Shown in pieces: positions 8,595 to 15,502 of a stretch of 19,081 nucleotides of DNA. Each line of letters begins with the position of its first letter. Position 1 is the stretch's first letter. The notes beneath the pieces were generated by a model. The model had not been told where the DNA came from. It made no database searches and was given only the letters and a program-made list of their open reading frames with translations. Origin of the DNA: JAKVAV01 sp047633195 (GTDB lineage Bacteria; Bacteroidota; Bacteroidia; Flavobacteriales_D; Cryomorphaceae); assembly GCA_047633195.1 (NCBI GenBank), contig JBLIEU010000044.1, positions 1 to 19,081 on the forward strand. The letters are read 5' to 3'. Both the position numbers and the translations under genes were made by a program.

Positions 8595-9455
8595 ATGAAA
8601 CGAACTTTTCTTAAAACCCTTATTTTGTTCTTGGCCACTTCAGTTGTGCTTAGCTCTTGCGAAGACGTTGTTGAACTCGATTTGCCGGAAGGCGAAGAAT
8701 TCCTCGTTGTTGAAGGGTGGATTACCAACCAGGACCGACCGCACGATGTGATCCTCACCACCACGGCTGCCTACTTTGACGATGCTGATCCCGCTCCAGC
8801 CACTGGGGCCAATGTCTTCATTCGCGATGACGCAGGAATGGTAACGCTACTGGCTGAGTCCAGCCCTGGTGTCTATACGTATCCTGATTCGGGTATCGTC
8901 GGTCGATCTTACCAGCTCGAGATTGTGTTGGATAACGGAAAGCGTTACCTGTCAAGCTTCGAAGAGTTATATGAACCCGTGCCGATTTTAGAAATCTATT
9001 GGCAATTGTCCGAGGATGAACCCGACGAGGACAATGGCGAAAGTCTCGATGATATTTACGAGGTATTGATTTTCACCATTGAGCCTGCGGGTGTTGGAGA
9101 TCATTACCGTTGGCGCTCCATTTTGAATGAAGAAGAACAGCGAGAGCCTTTTGACCTCTTTGTGGTGGACGATGAATTCGTGGATGGAAATCCAATTACC
9201 GAATTCAATGTTACGGATGACCTGTATTCCCAATTTGACACGGTGACGATTATCCAGGAACGAATTTCACGAGATGCATATGAGTTCTTGAGTTTGCTCC
9301 AAACACAGACTGCTTTTGTTGGTGGGCCTTTTGATCCTCCGCCTTCACCCATCAGGGGAAATATCGCCAACTTAACTGACCCGAATGATCTGGCGTTGGG
9401 ATTCTTCGGTGCCTCAGCGAGAGATCAGGCTACTGTGATTGTGGGAGTAGAATAA
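8595..9455 (+). CDS. DUF4249-family surface or periplasmic lipoprotein
   Basis: About 286 residues. A lipoprotein signal peptide ends in VVLSSC, with the lipidated Cys at 22. The mature start, EDVVELDLPEGEEFLVVEGWITNQ followed by TTAAYFDD, ANVFIRDD and the YRWRS region, matches DUF4249 as I know it. It is predominantly beta and strongly acidic. The family is of unknown molecular function and is usually encoded next to TonB-dependent receptors, where it is presumed to be an outer-membrane accessory or ligand-binding partner. Acidic residues right after the Cys may favour surface exposure, as reported for Bacteroidota lipoprotein export signals; that is inference. It starts 5 bases after the receptor stop, so the two are almost certainly co-transcribed. 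It is the last + strand gene before the convergent spacer. Confidence 0.82.
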   Translation: MKRTFLKTLILFLATSVVLSSCEDVVELDLPEGEEFLVVEGWITNQDRPHDVILTTTAAYFDDADPAPATGANVFIRDDAGMVTLLAESSPGVYTYPDSGIVGRSYQLEIVLDNGKRYLSSFEELYEPVPILEIYWQLSEDEPDEDNGESLDDIYEVLIFTIEPAGVGDHYRWRSILNEEEQREPFDLFVVDDEFVDGNPITEFNVTDDLYSQFDTVTIIQERISRDAYEFLSLLQTQTAFVGGPFDPPPSPIRGNIANLTDPNDLALGFFGASARDQATVIVGVE

Positions 9456-9565
9456 GTCAATGATCAATTTGCAGTTATTCAATGTGCTGCATTAGCCAAT
9501 CGCAAGCCGCTGCGTTTAGAGTTGAACTTCAGTGATCAATTGAACAGATTTCAGTTTTGGTGTTG

Positions 9566-9591
9566 CCCATGCCGTAGGTATGGCATATGGG
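9566..9591. repeat. Short bulged hairpin in the convergent spacer
   Basis: CCCATGCC at 9566-9573 pairs with GGCATATGGG at 9582-9591, with a two-base bulge and an 8-base loop. No T-run follows on either strand. It may act as a weak 3' end structure for the converging transcription units; nothing more can be said. Confidence 0.4.
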
Positions 9592-9608
9592 TAAAAAGTG
9601 AAATCTAC

Positions 9609-9720
9609 AGATAGGTCATGGTTTTGGCGGGATCGTTGATGCAAAGCATTCAAGGATCATGACAAAACCAGAACAGAAAACGGAATTTCAACCACACAAA
9701 ACCCCTTTGTCGCCCTATCT
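9609..9720. repeat. Nested inverted repeats filling the convergent spacer
   Basis: An outer pair AGATAGG (9609-9615) and CCTATCT (9714-9720) encloses a perfect 8-bp pair TGGTTTTG (9619-9626) and CAAAACCA (9663-9670). Inside that, a bulged pair GATCGTTGATGC and GCATTCAAGGATC surrounds an AAA loop. The inner part (9619-9670) can fold into a long imperfect stem. No open reading frame fits. It sits in the 279-base gap between the converging DUF4249 and SLC13 genes. It may be a bidirectional 3' structure or the remnant of a small palindromic element. Confidence 0.5.
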
Positions 9721-9734
9721 CAATACTCAATACC

Positions 9735-11159
9735 CTATACTAGTAAATACGCCACCAACATTGCCAACGGAAAGATGATCAATGGAGCCACCACAAAGAA
9801 GTAGCCTCCGCTGATTCTAAAGTCTTTTTGCTGTAGCATATTGGTGCTGTAAGCAATTGCATTGGGCGGAGTGGAAACGGGCAAGAACAAGGCGCAGGAA
9901 GCGCAAAGCGCTACAATAAGCGGCACGGAAAGTTGAAAGGTACCTGATAGTCCGAGTGCTATTGGCACCAGGATAGAAGTGGCAGCGGTGTTTGACATCA
10001 CATTGCTCAAAGTCAAAGTGAGGTAGCCAAAGAGTAGGGCCAAAACCCAGAGAGGCATATTCAAACCTTCCAGAATAACGATAAACTTGTCGGCGAGACC
10101 TACGTCCACAATGGCCAAACCTAGAGCCAAACCACCTGCCACGAGCATGAGCGTATCCCACGGGAGGGCTCTCACTTCATCAGCTCGTATGATTCTGGTG
10201 AGGGTGAGTATAACAATAGGCACAGCAGAAGTAGCAGCTAAGGGAATACCGTGAAGTGATTCTGTACTCCAAAGCAATACAGTAAAAAATAGGGTGAATA
10301 TGACAATGTTTCTCTCCTTGCGATCCACGTGATGGTCGGAATCTTCTTTGAGCATAAAGCTCAAGTCGAGCTCTTTTACTTCGGGGACGTAGCGCTTGCT
10401 CAAGAACAACCAGAAACTCCAAACTAGAAATAGTGCTAGAGGAAAGCCAAAAGCCATCCACGTCAAGAACTCTATTTTAATCCCAGCACCTTCTAAGGCT
10501 CCCACGGCAATGGCATTTGGCGTGCTTCCGATAATTGTTCCCAAACCTCCTACAGAGGCTGCCGCGGGAATTCCGATCATGAGACTCTTGGTCATCGGCG
10601 CTTCTTTTCCAAGGCTTCTTGCCAGCGGCAAAATGCTCGTAATCATCATGGCCGTAGTTGCCGTATTTGACATCACCATACTAGCAAGGGCAGTCATCAT
10701 CATTAGGCCGAAGAGGAGTCGGGTCGGGTCGGAGCCAAATCGTTTTACCGTAAATCGGAATAATGCTTTATCGAGTCCGACTCGCTGCATACCCTCTGCC
10801 AGGAAGAAACCACCGAGAAGAAGCCAAATCACGTTACTTGTCCAAGTACTTACGTAGCGTTGGGCATCCATGGGAACTTCTAAAAAGTAATCGGAACCCA
10901 AGACAAAAACCAGGTAGGCTATGATGAAAATCCCGACCGCAAATGGAGGAATGGCCTCGGTGAGCCAGAGCCCGACTGCCAGTATCAGCAGGAAGAGTAC
11001 ATAGTACATTTCGGGAGCCGCATCGGTGATGTCGATGAGGTAGGTAAGTCCCAAAGCGATCAATACGTTTCCTATAAATGTGGACGTGTTGAAGAGATAG
11101 TGAAATGTTTTTTTGCTGTAGTGACGAAACGCAGCTCGCCTCGAGTCGTACGTTGCCAT
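9735..11159 (-). CDS. SLC13/DASS-family sodium-coupled anion transporter
   Basis: About 474 residues with roughly 11-12 hydrophobic segments, an inner-membrane secondary transporter. Two copies of the family's SNT sodium/substrate motif are visible: SNTATTAMM at 164 and SNTAATSILVPI at 389. They are followed by the paired loops GSTPNAIA in the first half and STPPNAIAYS (429-438) in the second, giving the inverted-repeat architecture of divalent anion:Na+ symporters (VcINDY/CitT relatives). The likely substrate is a C4 dicarboxylate or citrate; sulfate cannot be excluded. The N-terminus (MATYDSRRAAFRHYSKK) is polar and cytosolic. The ATG at 11159 lies only 4 bases after the DUF4159 stop, so this is the last gene of an rsmE-DUF4159-SLC13 unit. 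No clear intrinsic terminator follows. Confidence 0.9.
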   Translation of the reverse strand: MATYDSRRAAFRHYSKKTFHYLFNTSTFIGNVLIALGLTYLIDITDAAPEMYYVLFLLILAVGLWLTEAIPPFAVGIFIIAYLVFVLGSDYFLEVPMDAQRYVSTWTSNVIWLLLGGFFLAEGMQRVGLDKALFRFTVKRFGSDPTRLLFGLMMMTALASMVMSNTATTAMMITSILPLARSLGKEAPMTKSLMIGIPAAASVGGLGTIIGSTPNAIAVGALEGAGIKIEFLTWMAFGFPLALFLVWSFWLFLSKRYVPEVKELDLSFMLKEDSDHHVDRKERNIVIFTLFFTVLLWSTESLHGIPLAATSAVPIVILTLTRIIRADEVRALPWDTLMLVAGGLALGLAIVDVGLADKFIVILEGLNMPLWVLALLFGYLTLTLSNVMSNTAATSILVPIALGLSGTFQLSVPLIVALCASCALFLPVSTPPNAIAYSTNMLQQKDFRISGGYFFVVAPLIIFPLAMLVAYLLV

Positions 11160-11163
11160 TTTC

Positions 11164-11838
11164 TTAAGGAGTTAATTCTGTTTTTTCGCCCACCAAAGCA
11201 TATTGGACCAAGTTGGCTCCCATTTTCAGCGCCTCTTGTCGAATCGCCTCGGGGTCATTGTGCACGGCGGGGTCTTCCCAACCGTCGCCCAAATCAGACT
11301 CTACGCTGTAGAACAAGACGAGCCGACCTTCGTGAAAGATTCCAAAGCCTTGGGGCGGTGTTCCATCGTGTTCATGAACTTTAGGAAGTCCTTTGTTGAA
11401 ATCGTATTTCTGGTGATAAACGGGATGATCGAATGGGATTTCAACGAGTTCCTTCTCAGGAAAAACTTGCTCTAGCTGAGTTCGCAGAAAAGCATCCATC
11501 CCGTAATTATCGTCGATGTGCAAGAAGCCTCCGCCTAGCAAATACAGCCGAAGGTTTTCTCGGTCATTGCTGTTAAAGACCACGTTTCCGTGACCTGTCA
11601 TGTGTACGAATGGGTAATTGAATAAATCGGGACTTCCAACTTCCACATACTTGGTTTCGCCGATGCTCATGTTGAGTTGCTCGCGGCAAAAATCAGCCAG
11701 GTTGGGAACAGAAGTTGGATTGGAATACCAGTCACCGCCGCCACGGTATTGCAGAACCGCTAAAGAAAAGGAACCGTTTTGGGCGACAGCCGATGTTGAA
11801 ATCAGTGCGAAGAGAAAGAGAAGTTTTTTCATGCTCAT
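11164..11838 (-). CDS. DUF4159 domain-containing exported protein
   Basis: About 224 residues with a signal peptide (MSMKKLLFLFALISTSAVAQ, likely cleaved after AVAQ) and no lipobox, so it is periplasmic or secreted. The mature part begins FSLAVLQYRGGGDWYSNP and carries MTGHGNVVF, GGGFLHIDDNYGMDAF and EIPFDHPVY, which I recognise as DUF4159. The family is thought to have a class I glutamine-amidotransferase-like fold and is common in Bacteroidota and Planctomycetes; its function is unknown. Two in-frame ATGs (11838 and 11832) are possible starts and both keep the signal peptide. It lies 12 bases after rsmE and 4 bases before the SLC13 gene, so it is probably co-transcribed. TATATTTG, an exact TAnnTTTG match, lies just before the start (11840-11847) but may be chance. 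Confidence 0.85.
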   Translation of the reverse strand: MSMKKLLFLFALISTSAVAQNGSFSLAVLQYRGGGDWYSNPTSVPNLADFCREQLNMSIGETKYVEVGSPDLFNYPFVHMTGHGNVVFNSNDRENLRLYLLGGGFLHIDDNYGMDAFLRTQLEQVFPEKELVEIPFDHPVYHQKYDFNKGLPKVHEHDGTPPQGFGIFHEGRLVLFYSVESDLGDGWEDPAVHNDPEAIRQEALKMGANLVQYALVGEKTELTP

Positions 11839-11850
11839 TCAAATATATAC

Positions 11851-12546
11851 TTAACGGTTTGACATCTGAAGCATTGCCACCGCTAAAATTCCAGCGGTCT
11901 CTGTCCGCAATCGATTTTCGTTGAGAACAACGCCTTTGAATCCCGCTTTCTCGGCGATCTCGACTTCTTCCAAAGTGAAATCACCTTCGGGGCCTATGAG
12001 AATAAGAGATTCAGAACCCTCGGGATTTACTGAAATGGAAACCCGCTCTTTATGATCCATACAGTGGGCAATCATTCCGCCGTTTTTTTCTGTTTCGAGG
12101 AACTTTTTCAAGAAGACGGTCGGATGAAGCTTTGGAATAAAAACTCGTTGAGATTGCTTTGATGCGCTGAGAATTATTTTCTCGGAGCGCTCTTCTTTGA
12201 TTCGCGGTCGCTGTGTGCGACTTGTGATCAAAGGGATGATTTCACTTACGCCCAATTCAGTAGCTTTTTCTAGAAACCACTCGAAACGGCCCAAATTTTT
12301 TGTGGGAGAGATGGCTACTCTCACAAGGTGCTTAGGTGCTGGAAAGACTTGCTCTCTCAGAACGTTTACCGATACATCGTTCTTAAGTACCTCGCTAATT
12401 TCCGCCGAATACTGCACTCCTTTTCCGTTTCCAATAAGAATTCCATCGCCTTCGCGCAAGCGCAATACGCGCATAGCGTGTCGGCTTTCTTCGGGGTTGA
12501 GAATTCCGTTTTTGGGATTGAATTGAGGGTCGAGGAAGAAGTGCAT
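11851..12546 (-). CDS. rsmE: 16S rRNA (uracil(1498)-N(3))-methyltransferase
   Basis: About 231 residues. It is a SPOUT-class enzyme that methylates N3 of U1498 in 16S rRNA using S-adenosylmethionine. The N-terminal PUA-like part shows MHFFLDPQF and EESRHAMRVLRLREGD. The C-terminal trefoil-knot motifs are IGPEGDF (184-190), EKAGFKGVVLNENRLRTETA (about 199-218) and a final ILAVAMLQM. The frame is open 11 codons further up to 12579, but that extension lies in the terminator hairpin of pckA and is poorly family-like, so ATG 12546 is chosen. It begins only 8 bases after the terminator T-tract, so how it is transcribed is unclear. It heads a compact unit with the DUF4159 and SLC13 genes. Confidence 0.93.
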   Translation of the reverse strand: MHFFLDPQFNPKNGILNPEESRHAMRVLRLREGDGILIGNGKGVQYSAEISEVLKNDVSVNVLREQVFPAPKHLVRVAISPTKNLGRFEWFLEKATELGVSEIIPLITSRTQRPRIKEERSEKIILSASKQSQRVFIPKLHPTVFLKKFLETEKNGGMIAHCMDHKERVSISVNPEGSESLILIGPEGDFTLEEVEIAEKAGFKGVVLNENRLRTETAGILAVAMLQMSNR

Positions 12547-12554
12547 TTTTTGAG

Positions 12555-12587
12555 AAAAAGAAACCCCATGGACAGCCACGGGGTTTC
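12555..12587 (-). terminator. Rho-independent terminator of pckA
   Basis: A 12-bp stem (GAAACCCCATGG at 12560-12571 with CCACGGGGTTTC at 12576-12587, 11 of 12 paired) has a 4-base loop. On the - strand it is followed by TTTTT (12559-12555). It lies 20 bases after the pckA stop, in the right orientation for pckA. Confidence 0.88.
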
Positions 12588-12606
12588 AATTTAAACTTAT
12601 TTATGT

Positions 12607-14220
12607 TTAAGCGTTTTCTTTTACTTGAGGTGCGGCATTTAGAATTTCTTCTGTTACACCAGCCTCAAATTTCTTGAAGTTAGCCACAAACTTGCCTGCA
12701 AGTAGATTCGCCTTTTGGTCGTATGCGTTTTTATCAGTCCAAGTATTTCTTGGATTCAAAATTTCAGTAGGAACATTCGGACATTCGTTTGGAATCGCCA
12801 AACCGAATATTTCGTGATTGTGAAATTCAACCTTTTCTAAGTGCCCATCCAAAGCGGCATGAATCATAGCTCTGGTGAATTTGAGTTTGATTCTGCTACC
12901 CGTCCCGTAAGCTCCGCCTGACCAGCCTGTGTTAATTAGCCAAACGTTTGCACCGCTGGCTTCCATTTTCTTTGCCAACATCTCTGCATAAACTCCAGGG
13001 TGAAGCGGCATGAATGGTGCTCCGAAGCAGGCGGAAAATACGCCTACTGGTTCGGTGATCCCTTCTTCAGTTCCAGCAACTTTTGCAGTATATCCCGAGA
13101 TGAAGTGGTAAGATGCTTGAGCGGAAGTTAGCTTGCTGATTGGAGGCAATACTCCGAATGCATCAGCGGTCAAGAAGAAAACATTCTTTGGAACTCCGCC
13201 ACGAGAGGGATTCACTGCATTTTCAATGTAGTGAATCGGGTAACTTACCCTAGTATTTTCTGTTTTTGTAGAATCTGTGTAATCGGGTTCTGATGTACCT
13301 TCTTTGAAAACGATATTCTCTAAAATAGAGCCGAACTTGATAGCTCCGTAGATTTCGGGTTCTTGCTCTTCGCTAAGATCGATGGTTTTGGCGTAGCAGC
13401 CACCCTCGAAATTGAAAACGCTGTCATCTGACCATCCGTGCTCATCATCTCCGATCAAACCTCTATCAGGATCAGAAGAAAGAGTGGTTTTTCCCGTTCC
13501 TGAAAGGCCGAAGAAAATAGCGGTATCACCATCTTTACCAATGTTGGCAGAGCAATGCATTGCCAAAACGTTCTTTTGGTGTGGAAGAATGAAGTTCAAA
13601 ATACTGAACATCCCTTTCTTGATCTCACCTGTATATCCAGTACCACCTATGATGGCCATTTTGCGGGTGAAGTTGATAATGGCGAAGTTTGGCTGACGTG
13701 TTCCATCGATTTCGGGAACGGCCATAAAGTTCGGAACACAAACGATGTTCCATTCAGGATCGTTTTTGTCGATTTCCTCATTGGTAAGCCGCAAGAACAT
13801 GTTGTCCACGAACATACTGCTCCAAGGCAATTCTGCCACGACTCTTACAGGTACGCTGTATTTCGGGTCGTCGCAAATTGCTGCGTCTTTGATATATACT
13901 TCTCGGCCCGTCAGATAGGCGCACATGCGTTCGTACAGCTTGTCAAATGCCTCAGTAGAGAATTTTTTATTGATATCTCCCCACCAAACGGCGTCGCGGG
14001 TGATGTCGTCCTCTACGATAAATCGGTCTTTTGGAGATCGTCCTGTAAATTCTCCTGTTTCAATAGCGAGAGCACCTGTGTTTGACAGAGAGCCCATGCC
14101 TAAGACTAAAGTTTCTTCTACCAATTCGGCAGGTGATAAGTTCCAAAAAGCGCTTCCTACATTTTCTAAGCCTAGATAAGATAAATCGTGCTTCTCCGGA
14201 ATTCTTCCGTAATTATTCAT
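12607..14220 (-). CDS. pckA: Phosphoenolpyruvate carboxykinase (ATP)
   Basis: About 537 residues. It interconverts oxaloacetate plus ATP with phosphoenolpyruvate, CO2 and ADP, the committed gluconeogenic step, in the cytosol. Visible signatures are TGRSPKDRF (59-67), GYTGEIKKGMF with the metal-binding lysine (about 195-205), MHCSAN with the metal-binding His (H222), P-loop GLSGTGKTTLS (238-248), kinase-2 GLIGDDEHGW (254-263) and FLTADAFGVLPP. The P-loop marks the ATP-type rather than the GTP-type enzyme. Length is normal (about 530-540). A perfect TAnnTTTG box lies about 37 bases upstream of the ATG and a strong terminator follows, so it is probably monocistronic. The SLC13 transporter further downstream could supply C4 acids to this pathway; that is inference. 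Confidence 0.97.
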   Translation of the reverse strand: MNNYGRIPEKHDLSYLGLENVGSAFWNLSPAELVEETLVLGMGSLSNTGALAIETGEFTGRSPKDRFIVEDDITRDAVWWGDINKKFSTEAFDKLYERMCAYLTGREVYIKDAAICDDPKYSVPVRVVAELPWSSMFVDNMFLRLTNEEIDKNDPEWNIVCVPNFMAVPEIDGTRQPNFAIINFTRKMAIIGGTGYTGEIKKGMFSILNFILPHQKNVLAMHCSANIGKDGDTAIFFGLSGTGKTTLSSDPDRGLIGDDEHGWSDDSVFNFEGGCYAKTIDLSEEQEPEIYGAIKFGSILENIVFKEGTSEPDYTDSTKTENTRVSYPIHYIENAVNPSRGGVPKNVFFLTADAFGVLPPISKLTSAQASYHFISGYTAKVAGTEEGITEPVGVFSACFGAPFMPLHPGVYAEMLAKKMEASGANVWLINTGWSGGAYGTGSRIKLKFTRAMIHAALDGHLEKVEFHNHEIFGLAIPNECPNVPTEILNPRNTWTDKNAYDQKANLLAGKFVANFKKFEAGVTEEILNAAPQVKENA

Positions 14221-14256
14221 AGTAAGTGGTTTGATTCTTCAGTTGGTGTAATCAAG

Positions 14257-14264
14257 CAAAGATA
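14257..14264 (-). promoter_or_regulatory. Probable -7 element of the pckA promoter
   Basis: Read on the - strand this is TATCTTTG, an exact match to the Bacteroidota -7 consensus TAnnTTTG, 36 bases before the pckA ATG. It predicts a leader of roughly 30 bases. No exact TTG is found at the -33 distance; only T-rich sequence (TTTTCT) is there. Confidence 0.5.
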
Positions 14265-14350
14265 AAATTTTGAGGCTAGAAAAGGGAATCTGAGCTTCTG
14301 ACTTTTGACAGGTTTTACCGTGGAAAAGTTTATGTTAATCCATTGGTGAC

Positions 14351-14785
14351 TTATTTTTTTATTGAGGTTGAATCAAAGGATTTCTTTGCTCGAAGAGCTT
14401 TAAAGCCGAAAAATAGCCATCCCAAAATGAGTAGTAGTCCACCGAGAGGGGTTATAGGCCCCAAGAAAGATTTCCATGATTCTATTCCCAAAAGGTCTCG
14501 GGCGCTGAGCAGATAAATGGAGATACTGAAGAAAATAATTCCCACTATGAAGAGAGAGGAGAGAACCTTGAAGCTCTTATTGTCGAGAAATTGTTTTCCT
14601 GAAAATCCCAAAATAATAAGTGCCAAGGAATGCCAAGCTTGATAGCGAACTCCCGTCTTGAAGCTTTCGAGTTGTTCTGGAGAAATGAGTGCTTCCAATG
14701 CGTGGGCGCCGAGTGCTCCGAGGATCACAGCCATTGCCATGGAGAAGGCGCCAATGGCAATTATTGACTTTTGGATTGAATTCAT
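14351..14785 (-). CDS. DUF423 (YgdD-like) small integral membrane protein
   Basis: About 144 residues with four predicted membrane helices. The family's N-terminal pattern is clear: IAIGAFSMAMAVILGALGAHAL followed by FKTGVRYQAWHSLALIILGF. The last helix is LGWLFFGFKAL, with a basic tail. The DUF423 family (E. coli YgdD) is widespread in the inner membrane and has no established biochemical function. It is somewhat longer than the common 120-130 residues. It starts only 15 bases after the terminator of the upstream lipoprotein operon and stops 130 bases before pckA, so it is probably its own unit. Confidence 0.88.
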   Translation of the reverse strand: MNSIQKSIIAIGAFSMAMAVILGALGAHALEALISPEQLESFKTGVRYQAWHSLALIILGFSGKQFLDNKSFKVLSSLFIVGIIFFSISIYLLSARDLLGIESWKSFLGPITPLGGLLLILGWLFFGFKALRAKKSFDSTSIKK

Positions 14786-14789
14786 TTGT

Positions 14790-14797
14790 CAAAAATA
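14790..14797 (-). promoter_or_regulatory. Possible -7 element directly before the DUF423 gene
   Basis: The - strand reads TATTTTTG, an exact TAnnTTTG match, ending 4 bases before the ATG at 14785. If used, the transcript would start at or next to the start codon (leaderless). A terminator occupies the sequence just upstream, and no TTG lies at the usual -33 distance. Chance occurrence in T-rich sequence is possible. Confidence 0.25.
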
Positions 14798-14799
14798 GT

Positions 14800-14836
14800 C
14801 AAGAACAAAAAAAGGCGACCTATTAAGGCCGCCTTT
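14800..14836 (-). terminator. Rho-independent terminator of the lipoprotein operon
   Basis: A 10-bp stem (14811-14820 with 14827-14836; AAAGGCGACC against GGCCGCCTTT, one G-U-type mismatch) has a TATTAA loop. On the - strand it runs into TTTTGTTCTT. It begins 20 bases after the stop of the 14857-15447 gene and closes the three-gene operon. Confidence 0.9.
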
Positions 14837-14856
14837 CCTGATTCATAGAATCGGGT

Positions 14857-15447
14857 TTAGTTTCCTTTTAACTTATCCATTTCCTGGTTGAATGTTTCCT
14901 TGAATTTTTCGTAGTCGTAATCGATTTTTAATCGCTCGTCACTAGATAGTCGATCATTCATGGCACCAATCAAGTCTTGTCCACTCAATTCGATTGCTAC
15001 ATAGTATTTGAAGTTTCCAGTATCGGTCACTTTTACTGCCTTCTGGCAAATAGTTTTGGTACCTGTCAATTCTTGATTGAGTACTTCTCTCGTTAAACCT
15101 TCAAAACGCTCTTCAACTTCTTCACGGTTGTTAAATTCACGTGAGTTAACGTAGTTGTCAATGGTTCCTTGGATCGTAGTATTAATGGCAGATGCTAGAT
15201 CAGCACGAGCATTGCTGAATGCTTTCTTTTTGGCTGTAGCCTGATCCATACTTTCTCCCAGTCCGTTGGATCTAAAAAATTCGTCATTGCTAAAAAACTC
15301 TTCACCCGCGCAGTACTCTTCAATCAATACTTCTCCTGCGGGAGCTTGAACTTCTTTGTTTTTCTTACAAGCCGTAAAGGCTATTCCTACTGCTAAAAAT
15401 AAAAAGGCAGTCTTTGCGATTCTGGTACTTCGTGCGATTGTTTTCAT
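14857..15447 (-). CDS. Small LPP20-like lipoprotein
   Basis: About 196 residues from ATG 15447. This start is preferred over the ATG 14 codons earlier because it gives a compact lipoprotein signal (MKTIARS...GIAFTAC) with lipidated Cys27 and sits after an AGAAG ribosome-binding sequence. The mature protein shows an LPP20-type pattern: alternating Ala helix ATAKKKAFSNARADLASAI, then a long amphipathic stretch (about 85-125) and YYVAIELSGQDLIGAMNDRL, like the YV(A/Y)xELS strand of LPP20 proteins. The last 30 residues are charged and probably helical. The family match is by pattern only. It is the third gene of the unit, 55 bases after the LPP20 gene and directly before a strong terminator. It is likely anchored in the outer membrane facing the periplasm; its role is unknown. 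Confidence 0.72.
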   Translation of the reverse strand: MKTIARSTRIAKTAFLFLAVGIAFTACKKNKEVQAPAGEVLIEEYCAGEEFFSNDEFFRSNGLGESMDQATAKKKAFSNARADLASAINTTIQGTIDNYVNSREFNNREEVEERFEGLTREVLNQELTGTKTICQKAVKVTDTGNFKYYVAIELSGQDLIGAMNDRLSSDERLKIDYDYEKFKETFNQEMDKLKGN

Positions 15448-15502
15448 TTCTTCTGTGTTATTTTGTTTGTTAGTCAGAAATTGTGCCAAAGGGGAAAGGT
15501 GT

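Noticed and set aside
12591..12610. TTAAAC / GTTTAA inverted repeat across the pckA stop codon
   Set aside because: A 6-bp AT-rich stem that is easily explained by chance and by the adjacent stronger terminator.
13555..14085. 176-residue + strand open frame opposite pckA
   Set aside because: It is antisense to a certain pckA gene and has no recognisable motif; it reflects the codon pattern of pckA.
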